Source: JAPWJZ01 sp966211335
GTDB taxonomy: Bacteria; Pseudomonadota; Alphaproteobacteria; Micavibrionales; UBA2020
Direction: 5' to 3'
Assembly: GCA_966211335.1 (NCBI GenBank)
Contig: CBIHNF010000001.1
Span: forward strand, 2,108,001-2,172,000
DNA length: 64,000 nt
Position 1 is the first letter of the stretch. The number at the start of each line of letters is the position of its first letter. Made by a program: the position numbers and the translations under genes. Shown piece after piece: positions 56,019-64,000 of the stretch. The notes below the pieces were generated by a model. That model saw only the letters and a program-made list of their open reading frames with translations. It did not search any database and was not told the DNA's origin.

Positions 56019-56270
56019 TCAGCGCGCGCCGTTTTCCAGCAGGAAAATGCCCTGTTCGATCAGCACGTTTGCCTTCATCGCCCATTCGGTGCCGGCCAGC
56101 TTCTGGATACCTTCGATATCGAGCGTGGCTTTCTTCTGCTTGGGCATTTTTTCGAGGCGGACGACAAGGCCCGTCTTGTGCTGGGCGCTGCTGGAGGTGG
56201 CGTTGATAAACCAGTCAGGCGAAGACGGAGCTTTTGCGATTGCTTTGGCAGCCAGTGCATTTGACGACAT
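56019..56270 (-). CDS. Small hypothetical protein, 83 aa
   Basis: Cytoplasmic protein containing TGLVVRLEKMPKQKKATLDI and KANVLIEQGIFLLENGAR. The ATG at 56270 is preceded by AGGAGAT. I do not recognise a family; a longer frame to 56345 is less likely. Confidence 0.68.
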   Translation of the reverse strand: MSSNALAAKAIAKAPSSPDWFINATSSSAQHKTGLVVRLEKMPKQKKATLDIEGIQKLAGTEWAMKANVLIEQGIFLLENGAR

Positions 56271-56834
56271 TGTGGTATCTCCTATTTTGGAACACATTGA
56301 ACAGCAAGGCAGACATGAGACCGCTCTACGTGCCGGCGGCAGCATTCTGGTGGTCTTTGGCAGTTATTTTCTGGGGAAGGCCTGTCGGGCGATCAGGCAA
56401 GTTCCGGCGGAGATGATGTACGCACAAGGCGTACCTGGTTCAAGCGTACCTGCTTGCACATCCGCTGCCCGCCAAGACATACGATGCAATGAGCATCGTT
56501 GTGGCGAATAGTTCGCAGGTGAATGTGAAGTCGGCGTTGCATTTGTTCGCTTGAGTTGGCCGGTTAAATACAGCAGTTATCTGCTGGTATCCATCTTCTC
56601 ATTGCACTGCAGCAGAGCAAGAGAAAAACGACAGAAAATTTTAAAATTGAAATAATTCGCTGCTCGCACCCACATCCGCGAAATTATCAAACAACATTTT
56701 CGCGCTGCGCGGCAGGTACTGCGAAAAAGTCACGGGAATCAGTGGTGTTTTGCATGTTTTCGGACCCGGGCTTGTTTTGGTCAAGCCGGAGGATATAATT
56801 CCGGCTGCAAACGATCCCCTTTTGGAGCCCCTTT
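56271..56834. other. 564-bp region without a convincing gene
   Basis: Divergent region between the 83-aa gene and the M23 peptidase gene. A plus-strand frame covering part of it begins inside the opposite gene and has no binding site. The M23 gene's binding site (GGAG) is at its right end. No repeats or RNA gene were recognised. Confidence 0.5.
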
Positions 56835-57389
56835 ATGCCCTGGCACTCCCCCTTCCCCTTCCCGATCCGCACCTCCGGCCATGCCGACGACCTGTTGGAC
56901 GACGGGGTTGGTATCGTCGCCGTTCGCCCGCATATCGGTGCCTTTGGCGAGCCGCGCAAGAAGCATATGCACGAAGGTCTCGACCTTTACGCGCCCTGGA
57001 GCACGCCGGTGCTGGCGGTGGAAGACGGCGCGGTTGTCGCCGTCACGCCCCTGCGCGGCGGCACGACGCGGGACGATTACTGGCGCGACATGGAAGCCGT
57101 GCTTGTGGAAGGCAAAAGCGGCCTTGTCGTCTATAGCGAATTTGCGCCGCTGAAAACCCTGAAGCCCGCGCAGATGGTCAAGGCCGGTGAACAGGTGGGC
57201 ACCCTCTACCCCGAAGGCTATACCTTCCGCCCCACCGCCAAGGATGGCCACGGCACCCATGCCTTCATGCATCTTGAATTGCACACCACCGGCACGCGCC
57301 TGCCGAGCGCATGGCAGCTCGGCAAGCCGCAGCCGAAAACGCTGCTCGACCCGACGCCACACCTGCTGGCGATTGCGGTTAAAAAGTAG
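56835..57389 (+). CDS. M23 (LytM-like) peptidase domain protein
   Basis: A 184-aa protein consisting almost only of a peptidase M23 domain. Zinc-site motifs are HMHEGLDLYAP (HxxxD) and HLELH (HxH). The family cleaves peptidoglycan cross-links. There is no signal peptide at the N-terminus (MPWHSPFPFPI), so either export is unusual or the true substrate is not cell-wall peptide. The ATG has TTGGAG upstream. Confidence 0.85.
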   Translation: MPWHSPFPFPIRTSGHADDLLDDGVGIVAVRPHIGAFGEPRKKHMHEGLDLYAPWSTPVLAVEDGAVVAVTPLRGGTTRDDYWRDMEAVLVEGKSGLVVYSEFAPLKTLKPAQMVKAGEQVGTLYPEGYTFRPTAKDGHGTHAFMHLELHTTGTRLPSAWQLGKPQPKTLLDPTPHLLAIAVKK

Positions 57390-57392
57390 GCG

Positions 57393-57902
57393 TTACTTCG
57401 TCTCTTCCGGTTCAAACTTCAGCGCGACGCCGTTGTTGCAGTAGCGCAGACCGGTCGGGTTCGGGCCGTCGTTGAAGACGTGGCCCTGGTGGCCGCCGCA
57501 GCGCGCGCAGTGATATTCCGTGCGCTGCATGAACAGCTTATTATCAACGCTTGTCGCCACGTGGTTCGGGATGACATCGAAGAAGCTCGGCCAGCCGGTG
57601 CCGCTGTCAAATTTCTGGTTTGAGGTGAATAGCGGGAAGCCGCAGCCGGCGCAGACGAATTTTCCCTCGCGGTGTTCGTTCAGCAGCGGGCTGGTGCCAG
57701 CGCGCTCCGTGCCTTCACAGCGCAGGACGTCATACTGCTCGGGCGTCAGTTTCTTTTTCCATTCGTCGTCGCTCATTTTTATCTCCTCGATTTTTTCTTC
57801 TGAAAAAGCAGGGGTTGCGCTGTAAAAACCCGCGGCAAGTGCGATGCCCGTCATCACGGCGCCGGTCAGGAAGCGGCGGCGGTTCATAAGACTATTGCTC
57901 AT
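57393..57902 (-). CDS. msrB: Exported peptide-methionine (R)-S-oxide reductase
   Basis: Repairs methionine R-sulfoxide. The 169-aa protein has a twin-arginine-like signal (MNRRRFLTGAVMTGIALAAG). The zinc-binding CxxC pairs are CAGCGF and CARCGG, and the catalytic Cys is in RYCNNG. The start at 57902 has AGGAGG upstream; an ATG at 57887 is an alternative. It converges on the M23 peptidase gene with a 3-bp gap. Confidence 0.93.
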   Translation of the reverse strand: MSNSLMNRRRFLTGAVMTGIALAAGFYSATPAFSEEKIEEIKMSDDEWKKKLTPEQYDVLRCEGTERAGTSPLLNEHREGKFVCAGCGFPLFTSNQKFDSGTGWPSFFDVIPNHVATSVDNKLFMQRTEYHCARCGGHQGHVFNDGPNPTGLRYCNNGVALKFEPEETK

Positions 57903-57982
57903 ATTTAAAGTCCTCCTGCCAGACTATTCGGGCCGCACGCCCGAAAGGTTACTTCATCAAGCTAGGCCGCCCGTGGCCAAAT

Positions 57983-58012
57983 AAAAAGCCCTCCGGCAAG
58001 GGAGGGCTTTTT
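57983..58012 (-). terminator. Rho-independent terminator after the 254-aa gene
   Basis: A 12-bp stem AAAAAGCCCTCC/GGAGGGCTTTTT with a 6-nt loop, 20 bp after the stop codon. Confidence 0.9.
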
Positions 58013-58032
58013 ATCAGGAGAAATCAATAGCC

Positions 58033-58797
58033 TTACGGCTGGATAGCCGGGTCTTTCGGGCTGAGACCGAAGTTCGCCGGGTTCGGCGCCGCAATCTTGC
58101 CGCCGGAGGTGGCCGCTTTCAGCTGTGCGTCCTGATAGGCGCGCACAAGGCGGTCATGCTGCTGTTCGGGCGTCAGAGCACCGGTGCCCGGCTTAGCACT
58201 GACCTGCTGCGTTTCAACGCGCTGGGCTTGGCTTTGCTTCAGCTGGACGCCGTACTGGCGCGCCCATTGATTATCAATATTGGCTTCAATGCGAAGCTTT
58301 TGCTCATTTTCGCGGATACGAGCCGCGTCGTAGATCGCTTGGGTTTTGATGATGGCCGCGCGGTATTGCGCTTCCACAGCATTCGCCTGACCCGCAACGG
58401 CACCCCACTGAGTGATAGCGCCAAGTCCATGCGGCTTGTTGCGCTGGTTCGCGATGCGGGAGCCATAGCCAACTTCTTTGGACAGCTGGGTCTGATGCCA
58501 AGCTTCTGTTTTGGCGAGGTCAGCCTGCTCACGCGCATCCAAAGAAGCAAGGCGGCCGGCGCTCAATTCTTCCTGGTCGCGAATCTGTTGTTGGTATGTG
58601 GGATTGCCGGACCACGGATGCTGCGGGCGGTAATTTTGCGTCTGGCTCTGGCCGTCATTATTATAGTAGCCGCCATTGCTCTGGGCCTGTGCGTTGGAAG
58701 AAACGCCGGCCATCAGTGCGACAGATGTCACGCCCAGCAGAACCGCTTTGCGGAAACTCGTCGAAAGCCAGCCTTTTTTCTGTTTATCGTTATCCAT
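58033..58797 (-). CDS. Exported helical hypothetical protein
   Basis: A 254-aa protein with a signal peptide-like N-terminus (AVLLGVTSVALMAGVSSNAQA) preceded by a basic region. The mature part is Gln/Asn-rich at first, then long helices (RDQEELSAGRLASLDAREQADL within 75-100, in two segments) and a helical middle. No recognised domain. The start at 58797 is set by the signal peptide; upstream in-frame codons cover a 15-bp tandem repeat. It may be a periplasmic coiled-coil protein. Confidence 0.7.
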   Translation of the reverse strand: MDNDKQKKGWLSTSFRKAVLLGVTSVALMAGVSSNAQAQSNGGYYNNDGQSQTQNYRPQHPWSGNPTYQQQIRDQEELSAGRLASLDAREQADLAKTEAWHQTQLSKEVGYGSRIANQRNKPHGLGAITQWGAVAGQANAVEAQYRAAIIKTQAIYDAARIRENEQKLRIEANIDNQWARQYGVQLKQSQAQRVETQQVSAKPGTGALTPEQQHDRLVRAYQDAQLKAATSGGKIAAPNPANFGLSPKDPAIQP

Positions 58798-58830
58798 GAA
58801 CACTACCCGTTTGCCGTTGATTGTTGATCC

Positions 58831-58868
58831 CGAAAGCCTCTGGCACGAAAGCCTCTGGCACGAAAGCC
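58831..58868. repeat. 15-bp tandem repeat, 2.5 copies
   Basis: CGAAAGCCTCTGGCA occurs twice in tandem (58831-58845, 58846-58860) followed by a partial copy. It lies 34 bp upstream of the 254-aa gene's start, in its probable promoter region. Confidence 0.85.
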
Positions 58869-58984
58869 GAAGCACACCCTAACCCAATAGTCCCGAATTG
58901 TTGACTTAAGTCATAGGATATATGCGGTTACCCCATTTGTCAATTTAGTTTGCATAAGCGCGAGTTATGTAATGGATTAATTCA

Positions 58985-60964
58985 TTAAATATCAATGTCT
59001 TGGACGAAGGTCGCGTTTTCCTGGATAAACTCGAAACGCGCTTCGGGATTCTTGCCCATGAGGCGGTCGATGAGCTGCGCGGTGCCGCCTTCGGCCTTTT
59101 TAAAGGCATCAATACTTTGTTCGGCTAGCGGCAGCGTGATGCGGATAAGCGTGCGCTTGCTCATATCCATCGTGGTTTCTTTCAGCTGGGCGGCAGGCAT
59201 TTCACCCAAGCCTTTGAAGCGGCTGATATCTACCTTCTTGCGGTTCTTGAAGGTGGTTTTCAGGAGCTCATCTTTATGCGCATCGTCGCGGGCATAGACG
59301 GATTCCCCGCCCGCCGAGAGGCGATACAGCGGCGGCAGCGCGAGATACAGGGCGCCACTGACGATGAGCGCGCGCATTTCCTGATAAAACAGCGTGATCA
59401 GGAGCGAGGCAATGTGTGCGCCATCGACGTCGGCGTCGGTCATTATAATGACACGCTCATAGCGCAGCTTGTCGAGGCTGAAATCTTTGCCCGTGCCGCA
59501 GCCGAGCGCTTGAATAAGGTCGGAGATTTCCTGGTTGCCGCGGATTTTATCGGAGGTGGCGGAGGCGACGTTCAGAACCTTACCGCGCAGGGGCAAAATG
59601 GCCTGCGTTTCGCGGTTGCGGGCCTGCTTGGCGGAGCCGCCGGCGGAATCCCCTTCGACGATAAATATTTCAGTGCCTTCGGAGGTTTTTCTTGCGCAAT
59701 CTGCGAGCTTGCCCGGCAGGCGCAATTTGCGCGTCGCGGATTTGCGCGACATTTCCTGCTGGTCTTTGGCGCGCCGGCGCTCTTCCGCCACCTGAATAAG
59801 ATAATCGAGGAGGTATTTACTGGCGGCGTTGTCGCCGGTCAGCCAGTGCTCGAAATTGTCCTTCACCGAGGTTTCGATAAGACGGGTCGCATTGGCGGAG
59901 GTCAGCTTTTCCTTGGTCTGGCCTTGGAATTGGGGATCGCGGATGAAGATGGAAAGCAGGACCGTCGCGGAGCCGAAAATATCGTCCGGCGTCAGAATGC
60001 CCGCCTTCTTGTTATTCACCATATCCGCATAGCTTTTGAGGCCTTTGGAGAGGGCCGAGCGCAGACCCTGCACATGGGTGCCGCCTTCCGGCGTCGGGAT
60101 GGTGTTGCAGTAGGAGGTGAGGAAGCCTTCTTCCTCCTCTTCCGTCCAGGCGATGGCGAATTCGCAGCGGCCTTCGCCATCCGGGAATTCGACTGAGCCA
60201 TAAAACGGCTTCGGCGTCAGGGAGGTCTTGCCCTCAACCAATGAATAAAGATAGTCGAGAATACCATTGGGAAACTTGATAACTTCTTCGGAAGGCACGC
60301 CGGGGTGTTTTTTCAGCACCTCTTCATCACAGCTCCAGGCGATTTCAACGCCGCGATAGAGATAGGCCTTGGAGCGCGCGAGTTTATAGCAAATCATCGG
60401 GCTGAATTCAGCGCCGCTACCGAAGATTTCAACGTCCGGCACGAAGGTCACTTGCGTGCCCTGCTCTTTCGTCGCGCCCAGCTTTTTCAGTTTGGTCGTC
60501 GGCTTGCCGCGGCTGTAAATCTGCTGGTAATGCTCTTTACCTTTGAAGACTTCAACGTTCAGCTCCGTGGAGAGGGCGTTGACGACGGAGGAGCCGACGC
60601 CGTGCAGACCGCCGGAGGTGTTATAAACCTTGCCGCTGAACTTGCCGCCGGAGTGCAGCGTCGTGAAAATGACTTCAAGCGCCGATTTGCCGGGGAATTT
60701 GGGGTGGTTGTCGACGGGAATGCCACGGCCATTATCCCGAATACGGACACGGTTGCCGGTGCCGAGGTGAATTTCGATGCGGGAGGCATAACCGGCGACG
60801 GCTTCATCCATGGCGTTGTCGAGGATTTCGGAGACAAGGTGGTGCATGGCGCGCTCGTCCGTGCCGCCAATATACATGCCGGGGCGTTTCCGGACGGGCT
60901 CTAACCCTTCCAGTACCTCAATGTCTTCGGCCGAATAGTCTTTTTTGGAGCTCGGATTTGCCAC
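58985..60964 (-). CDS. parE: DNA topoisomerase IV subunit B
   Basis: ATPase subunit of the enzyme that separates daughter chromosomes, 659 aa. The GHKL ATP site is in SEILDNAMDEAVAGY and the RDNGRGIPVD and GLHGVGSSVVNALS loops. The Toprim core has IVEGDSAGGSAKQ and IIMTDADVDGAHI. RKLRLPGKLADC favours ParE over GyrB. It begins with GTG at 60964, giving MANPSSKKDY. Confidence 0.93.
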   Translation of the reverse strand: MANPSSKKDYSAEDIEVLEGLEPVRKRPGMYIGGTDERAMHHLVSEILDNAMDEAVAGYASRIEIHLGTGNRVRIRDNGRGIPVDNHPKFPGKSALEVIFTTLHSGGKFSGKVYNTSGGLHGVGSSVVNALSTELNVEVFKGKEHYQQIYSRGKPTTKLKKLGATKEQGTQVTFVPDVEIFGSGAEFSPMICYKLARSKAYLYRGVEIAWSCDEEVLKKHPGVPSEEVIKFPNGILDYLYSLVEGKTSLTPKPFYGSVEFPDGEGRCEFAIAWTEEEEEGFLTSYCNTIPTPEGGTHVQGLRSALSKGLKSYADMVNNKKAGILTPDDIFGSATVLLSIFIRDPQFQGQTKEKLTSANATRLIETSVKDNFEHWLTGDNAASKYLLDYLIQVAEERRRAKDQQEMSRKSATRKLRLPGKLADCARKTSEGTEIFIVEGDSAGGSAKQARNRETQAILPLRGKVLNVASATSDKIRGNQEISDLIQALGCGTGKDFSLDKLRYERVIIMTDADVDGAHIASLLITLFYQEMRALIVSGALYLALPPLYRLSAGGESVYARDDAHKDELLKTTFKNRKKVDISRFKGLGEMPAAQLKETTMDMSKRTLIRITLPLAEQSIDAFKKAEGGTAQLIDRLMGKNPEARFEFIQENATFVQDIDI

Positions 60965-61082
60965 GTTGTCTTCCCGGTTTTCCTTATTGATTCATGTAAT
61001 CTAGTGATTTTGAACAGCCTGCGCAACCCTTGAGACGGCCAAGTCAGCGCTTCATGGACATGCGAGCCCGCCGCGTTATATA

Positions 61083-61541
61083 ATGAAGGGAGCGATAAAA
61101 ACCAGTCTTTTTAATGGAATGAGCCAGACCTTTATGTCCCGTGACAAGCCGGATTACGATACCTGCCCCGCCCTTCGTACCATCGCCATGCCGGCGGATG
61201 CGAATGCCAACGGGGATATTTTCGGCGGCTGGCTGCTGTCCCAGATGGACTTGGCCGGTGCCGTGGTGGCGACGCAGAAGTCGCGCTCCCGTATTGCGAC
61301 CGTCGGCATCGAGGCCATGACCTTCAAGGCGCCCGTCCATGTCGGCGACGAAGTCAGCTTCTACGCGCGTGTGGAGCGCATCGGCCGCACCTCCATCACC
61401 GTCACCATCGAAAGCTGGGCCCGCTCCCGCATGGGGGATTCTGAGGCGCGCAAGGTGACCGAAGGAAAATTTACCTATGTCGCCATCGACGAAGACCGCA
61501 AACCCATTCCCATCACCCGCGATCCATCACAGCCCGTTTAA
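61083..61541 (+). CDS. yciA: Acyl-CoA thioesterase (YciA-like)
   Basis: A hot-dog fold thioesterase of about 152 aa. The catalytic segment reads NANGDIFGGWLLSQMDLAG, typical of YciA, followed by TVGIEAMTFKAPVHVGDEV. It hydrolyses medium-chain and other acyl-CoAs. The start is uncertain: ATGs at 61119 and 61134 would give shorter proteins closer to the usual length. It follows parE divergently across about 118 bp. Confidence 0.88.
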   Translation: MKGAIKTSLFNGMSQTFMSRDKPDYDTCPALRTIAMPADANANGDIFGGWLLSQMDLAGAVVATQKSRSRIATVGIEAMTFKAPVHVGDEVSFYARVERIGRTSITVTIESWARSRMGDSEARKVTEGKFTYVAIDEDRKPIPITRDPSQPV

Positions 61542-61556
61542 AGGTCCAGTAAAATC

Positions 61557-62768
61557 ATGACGCAACGCCAGACGAAAATTTTCCGCGCCGCCCTGATGGG
61601 TGCCATGGCCGCCGTTTTATTTGTCGGCATCGGCATCAGCGCCTATGCCGCCGCCCTGCCCCCCGGCACCGCCGCCGAAAACCCGCTGCTCCGCCGCGTA
61701 CTGTTCGGCTTCGGCGAGGATAAAAAACCCGTCGCCGCCGCGCCGAAGGAACACCCCATCCACGACGATGCCGCTTTTACCGCCCAGACCAAAGCCTATG
61801 GCATGATGCCCTACAGCAAGGCAGAGCTTGAATTTGAAATATTCATCCCGAAGGACTGGACGGAAGCGGAAATCGCGCAATCGCTACAGGATACCTCGAC
61901 CCAATCCATCATCGGCGATATCGCCAAATACACTAGTCCCATGATCGGCACCCTGCAGGTAGAAATTGTTGTGCAGGCACTTCACCTGGAGCATGAAACC
62001 ACTGCGCGCAGCTGGCTAAAGAACTACTTCCTCAGCAACGGCTGGTCGCTGCAGAGCGATGTGACACCCGACGGCGATAAAATCGCCTCCGCTTATTACG
62101 TCTCGGCCGGCCTCAACGGCGCGCCCAGCACATATGAGTACGCAACCGCGCATATCAGCGGCTCCTACGTTCTCGTCGCCACCTTCCGCACGCCGCTGCC
62201 GCTGAAAGACTACGTGAAGTACCTGCAGAAAAAGACCATCGACAGCTTCCGCATTTTGTATCCGAAGGAAGACCCGATCGAGGAGCAGAAAGTCTTCACG
62301 CTCGTCGACTCCATCAAATTCGACTATCCGGCATCCTGGGATGTCGTGTCGTCAGACTTCCGCGACATGAACCGCTTGAGCGTCCACCTGCAGAGCAAGT
62401 CGCTGTCGCAAATCATCGACGGCTTCGTTCGCTTCGTCGCCATTCGCCGCAACCGCAACACCGATATCCGCGAGGAAATCGAGGAGCAGAAAAAATATTT
62501 CGATCAGGTGATGAAGCTGAAGTTCCTCAAAATGCTCTCGAGTGGAAAGTCGCCGGTTTACGACCGCTTTATGTTCAACCGCTACGAGGTCTATGATGTC
62601 CAGAACCTGAAGGGCACGGGCAACGTGCAGGAGATCCACCTTCTCGCCCTCGGCGATAAGGACTGGTACATCTTCGCCTTCCTCTTCACTCCGAAGGAAT
62701 CCACCAGCCTCGAAACCTGGGGCCGCAACACCCAGACCTTCCAGGAAATCATGAAGTCGATTAAGTAA
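61557..62768 (+). CDS. Exported protein with two PsbP/LpqN-like modules
   Basis: A 403-aa protein with an N-terminal membrane or signal segment (ALMGAMAAVLFVGIGISAYA). The body seems to contain two similar modules, each with a strand like FEIFIPKDWTEAEI (from about 85) or IKFDYPASWDVVSS (from about 240), followed by long beta strands and a closing helix. This is the outline of PsbP/LpqN-like or Mog1 folds. The call is by appearance. It starts 15 nt after the thioesterase stop, so the two are likely co-transcribed. Confidence 0.7.
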   Translation: MTQRQTKIFRAALMGAMAAVLFVGIGISAYAAALPPGTAAENPLLRRVLFGFGEDKKPVAAAPKEHPIHDDAAFTAQTKAYGMMPYSKAELEFEIFIPKDWTEAEIAQSLQDTSTQSIIGDIAKYTSPMIGTLQVEIVVQALHLEHETTARSWLKNYFLSNGWSLQSDVTPDGDKIASAYYVSAGLNGAPSTYEYATAHISGSYVLVATFRTPLPLKDYVKYLQKKTIDSFRILYPKEDPIEEQKVFTLVDSIKFDYPASWDVVSSDFRDMNRLSVHLQSKSLSQIIDGFVRFVAIRRNRNTDIREEIEEQKKYFDQVMKLKFLKMLSSGKSPVYDRFMFNRYEVYDVQNLKGTGNVQEIHLLALGDKDWYIFAFLFTPKESTSLETWGRNTQTFQEIMKSIK

Positions 62769-62775
62769 GTTTTCC

Positions 62776-63225
62776 TTACTGCATCTTGTCGCGGAAGTTC
62801 AGCAGAAGCTGTTTTGCATGCGATTTGGCTTCGCCGCGGAAGTGTTCGGGTAGGCCGGGGTCGCGCAGGAAGTTTGTGTAGGCCTCGAGGGTCGGGATCT
62901 CGCCCTCGTGCCGATCGATAAACCCCATATGCCACTGGTCGAATTCGCGGGCCTCGATCGGCTCGTCCAGCAGCGTGATCAGCTGATGATGCGTATTGTC
63001 GTTCGAGATGTTGTGGAACAGGCGGCGCAGCGGTTCGTGCGGGCCCTCAATGGTCTGGATGAAGCAGCCTGACTTGTAGAGCAGCATACCGGTAATGCCG
63101 TATTGCAGGTTCCGCACCCGGCTGCCGTCGAGGAGGCTGACAAGCGACTCCCTCTCCAGCATTTTCTTCGCCGAGCTGACATAGGTAATGCTGTGCACCA
63201 CACTCTCCGCGATTAAAAGTTCCAT
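62776..63225 (-). CDS. BLUF-domain blue-light photoreceptor
   Basis: A 149-aa protein that is essentially a single flavin-binding BLUF domain. Residues needed for the photocycle are present: Tyr15 (ITYVSS), Asn39 (NLQYGITG), Gln57 (FIQTIEG), and Trp98/Met100 (WHMGF). The C-terminal 45 residues are helical with no output domain, so signalling would be through a partner. The start at 63225 (MELLIAESV) puts the Tyr at the usual place. It converges on the 403-aa gene and lies downstream of the glnA terminator. Confidence 0.92.
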   Translation of the reverse strand: MELLIAESVVHSITYVSSAKKMLERESLVSLLDGSRVRNLQYGITGMLLYKSGCFIQTIEGPHEPLRRLFHNISNDNTHHQLITLLDEPIEAREFDQWHMGFIDRHEGEIPTLEAYTNFLRDPGLPEHFRGEAKSHAKQLLLNFRDKMQ

Positions 63226-63283
63226 GTTCAGAACGGTTAACAGTTCAAATACGAATATAGCTCCCTTGAAAAGCAAAAAAAAG

Positions 63284-63313
63284 CGCCCCCGTCGACAAAA
63301 TGCGACGGGGGCG
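63284..63313 (-). terminator. Rho-independent terminator of glnA
   Basis: An 11-bp perfect stem CGCCCCCGTCG/CGACGGGGGCG with an 8-nt loop. On the minus strand it continues into a run of eight T after a GC step. Confidence 0.9.
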
Positions 63314-63340
63314 TTGGTGTAGTTTATGGCTTTGGTCGAA

Positions 63341-64000
63341 TTAAACGGAGTAATACATCGCGAATTCAATCGGATGCGGCATGGTTTCATAGGCCTTCGT
63401 TTCGGCGTAGCGGAGTTCCAGGTACGCGTCGATGAAGTCTTTGGTGAAGACGCCGCCCTTCAGCAGGAAGTCGTGGTCGTCGCGCAGGGCGTCGAGCGCC
63501 TCGCGGAGCGAACCGCAGACCGTCGGGATTTCCGACAGTTCTTCCGGCGGCAGGTCATAAAGGTTTTTGTCCATGGCGTCGCCCGGGTGGATCTTCTTCT
63601 GGATGCCGTCAAGGCCCGCCATCAGCATCGCTGCGAAGGCAAGGTAGGTGTTGGCGGCGGGATCCGGGAAGCGGACTTCGACGCGCTTGCCCTTGGGGTT
63701 CGCGGCGAACGGGATGCGGCAGGACGCCGAGCGGTTGCGGGCGGAGTATGCCAGCAGCACGGGCGCCTCATACCCCGGCACCAGTCGCTTATAGCTGTTC
63801 GTAGTGGGGTTGGTGATGGCGTTCAGCGCTTTTGCGTGACGGATGATGCCGCCGATGTAGTAAAGGCAGGTGTCCGACAGGTCCGCATAGCCCGAACCCG
63901 CGAAAAGCGACTTGCCAGCTTTCCACAGCGACTGGTGGACGTGCATGCCGGAGCCATTGTCGCCAAAGACAGGCTTCGGCAGGAAGGTCGCCGTCTTGCC
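63341..64000 (-). CDS. glnA: Glutamine synthetase type I (C-terminal 219 aa, cut by the window edge)
   Basis: Makes glutamine from glutamate and ammonia. The visible part begins with FLPKPVFGDNGSGMHVHQS (metal and glutamate site) and includes LVPGYEAPVLLAYSARNRSA and RIPFAANPKGKRVEVRFPD (ATP and catalytic loops). KNLYDLP contains the Tyr that GlnE adenylylates in related enzymes. It ends EFAMYYSV, the standard C-terminus. The gene continues beyond position 64000; a strong terminator follows it. Confidence 0.96.
   Translation of the reverse strand, partial: GKTATFLPKPVFGDNGSGMHVHQSLWKAGKSLFAGSGYADLSDTCLYYIGGIIRHAKALNAITNPTTNSYKRLVPGYEAPVLLAYSARNRSASCRIPFAANPKGKRVEVRFPDPAANTYLAFAAMLMAGLDGIQKKIHPGDAMDKNLYDLPPEELSEIPTVCGSLREALDALRDDHDFLLKGGVFTKDFIDAYLELRYAETKAYETMPHPIEFAMYYSV

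Overview
The window reads as a chromosomal segment of an alphaproteobacterium of moderately high GC content. No rRNA is present, so the call rests on gene order. Two blocks that normally neighbour each other in Alphaproteobacteria are both here, read on the minus strand: tig-clpP-lon-tRNA-Val (about 50.8 to 42.9 kb) and tRNA-Asp-nuoA to nuoN-birA-rnj-DUF1467-proS-lolC-lolD-dnaE (about 26.6 to 0.1 kb). I cannot name the genus from sequence alone.

Region 1 (0-26.5 kb) is housekeeping: dnaE, the LolC/LolD lipoprotein exporter, a eukaryote/archaea-type prolyl-tRNA synthetase, RNase J, biotin ligase and all 14 complex I genes in order A-N, tightly packed with 1-13 nt overlaps. Two extra genes, an SRPBCC protein and a membrane protein, sit between nuoF and nuoG.

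Region 2 (26.6-42.9 kb) lies exactly between tRNA-Asp and tRNA-Val and looks like an accessory insertion into that conserved order. It starts with an HTTM/DCC pair and a CDF metal exporter. A candidate uncharacterised system follows: a ClpB-like AAA+ protein with a dead first and intact second ATPase ring, a long coiled-coil protein with distant TelA-like features, a two-TM protein and a vWA-like protein with an altered MIDAS. Three of them share a short PAN[EQ][ND] motif near a terminus. Next come two ankyrin proteins, a class-3 lipase, a paralogous pair of unknown proteins with a TTG start in one copy, a NADAR-family protein and a secreted esterase.

Region 3 (43-51 kb) is the proteostasis block: lon, two secreted paralogues of unknown function, a standard clpP, a second ClpP with long N- and C-terminal extensions but an intact catalytic triad, and tig with a His-rich insert. 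The clpX and hupB genes usually found here are absent.

Region 4 (51-64 kb) is mixed: a probable metal-related envelope operon (DUF2946 protein, beta-barrel, Cys-rich small protein), a glycine-zipper protein, an AT-rich exported HEAT-repeat protein, exported MsrA and MsrB, an M23 peptidase, parE, a YciA-like thioesterase, an exported two-domain protein, a BLUF photoreceptor and the 3' part of glnA, which runs off the window.
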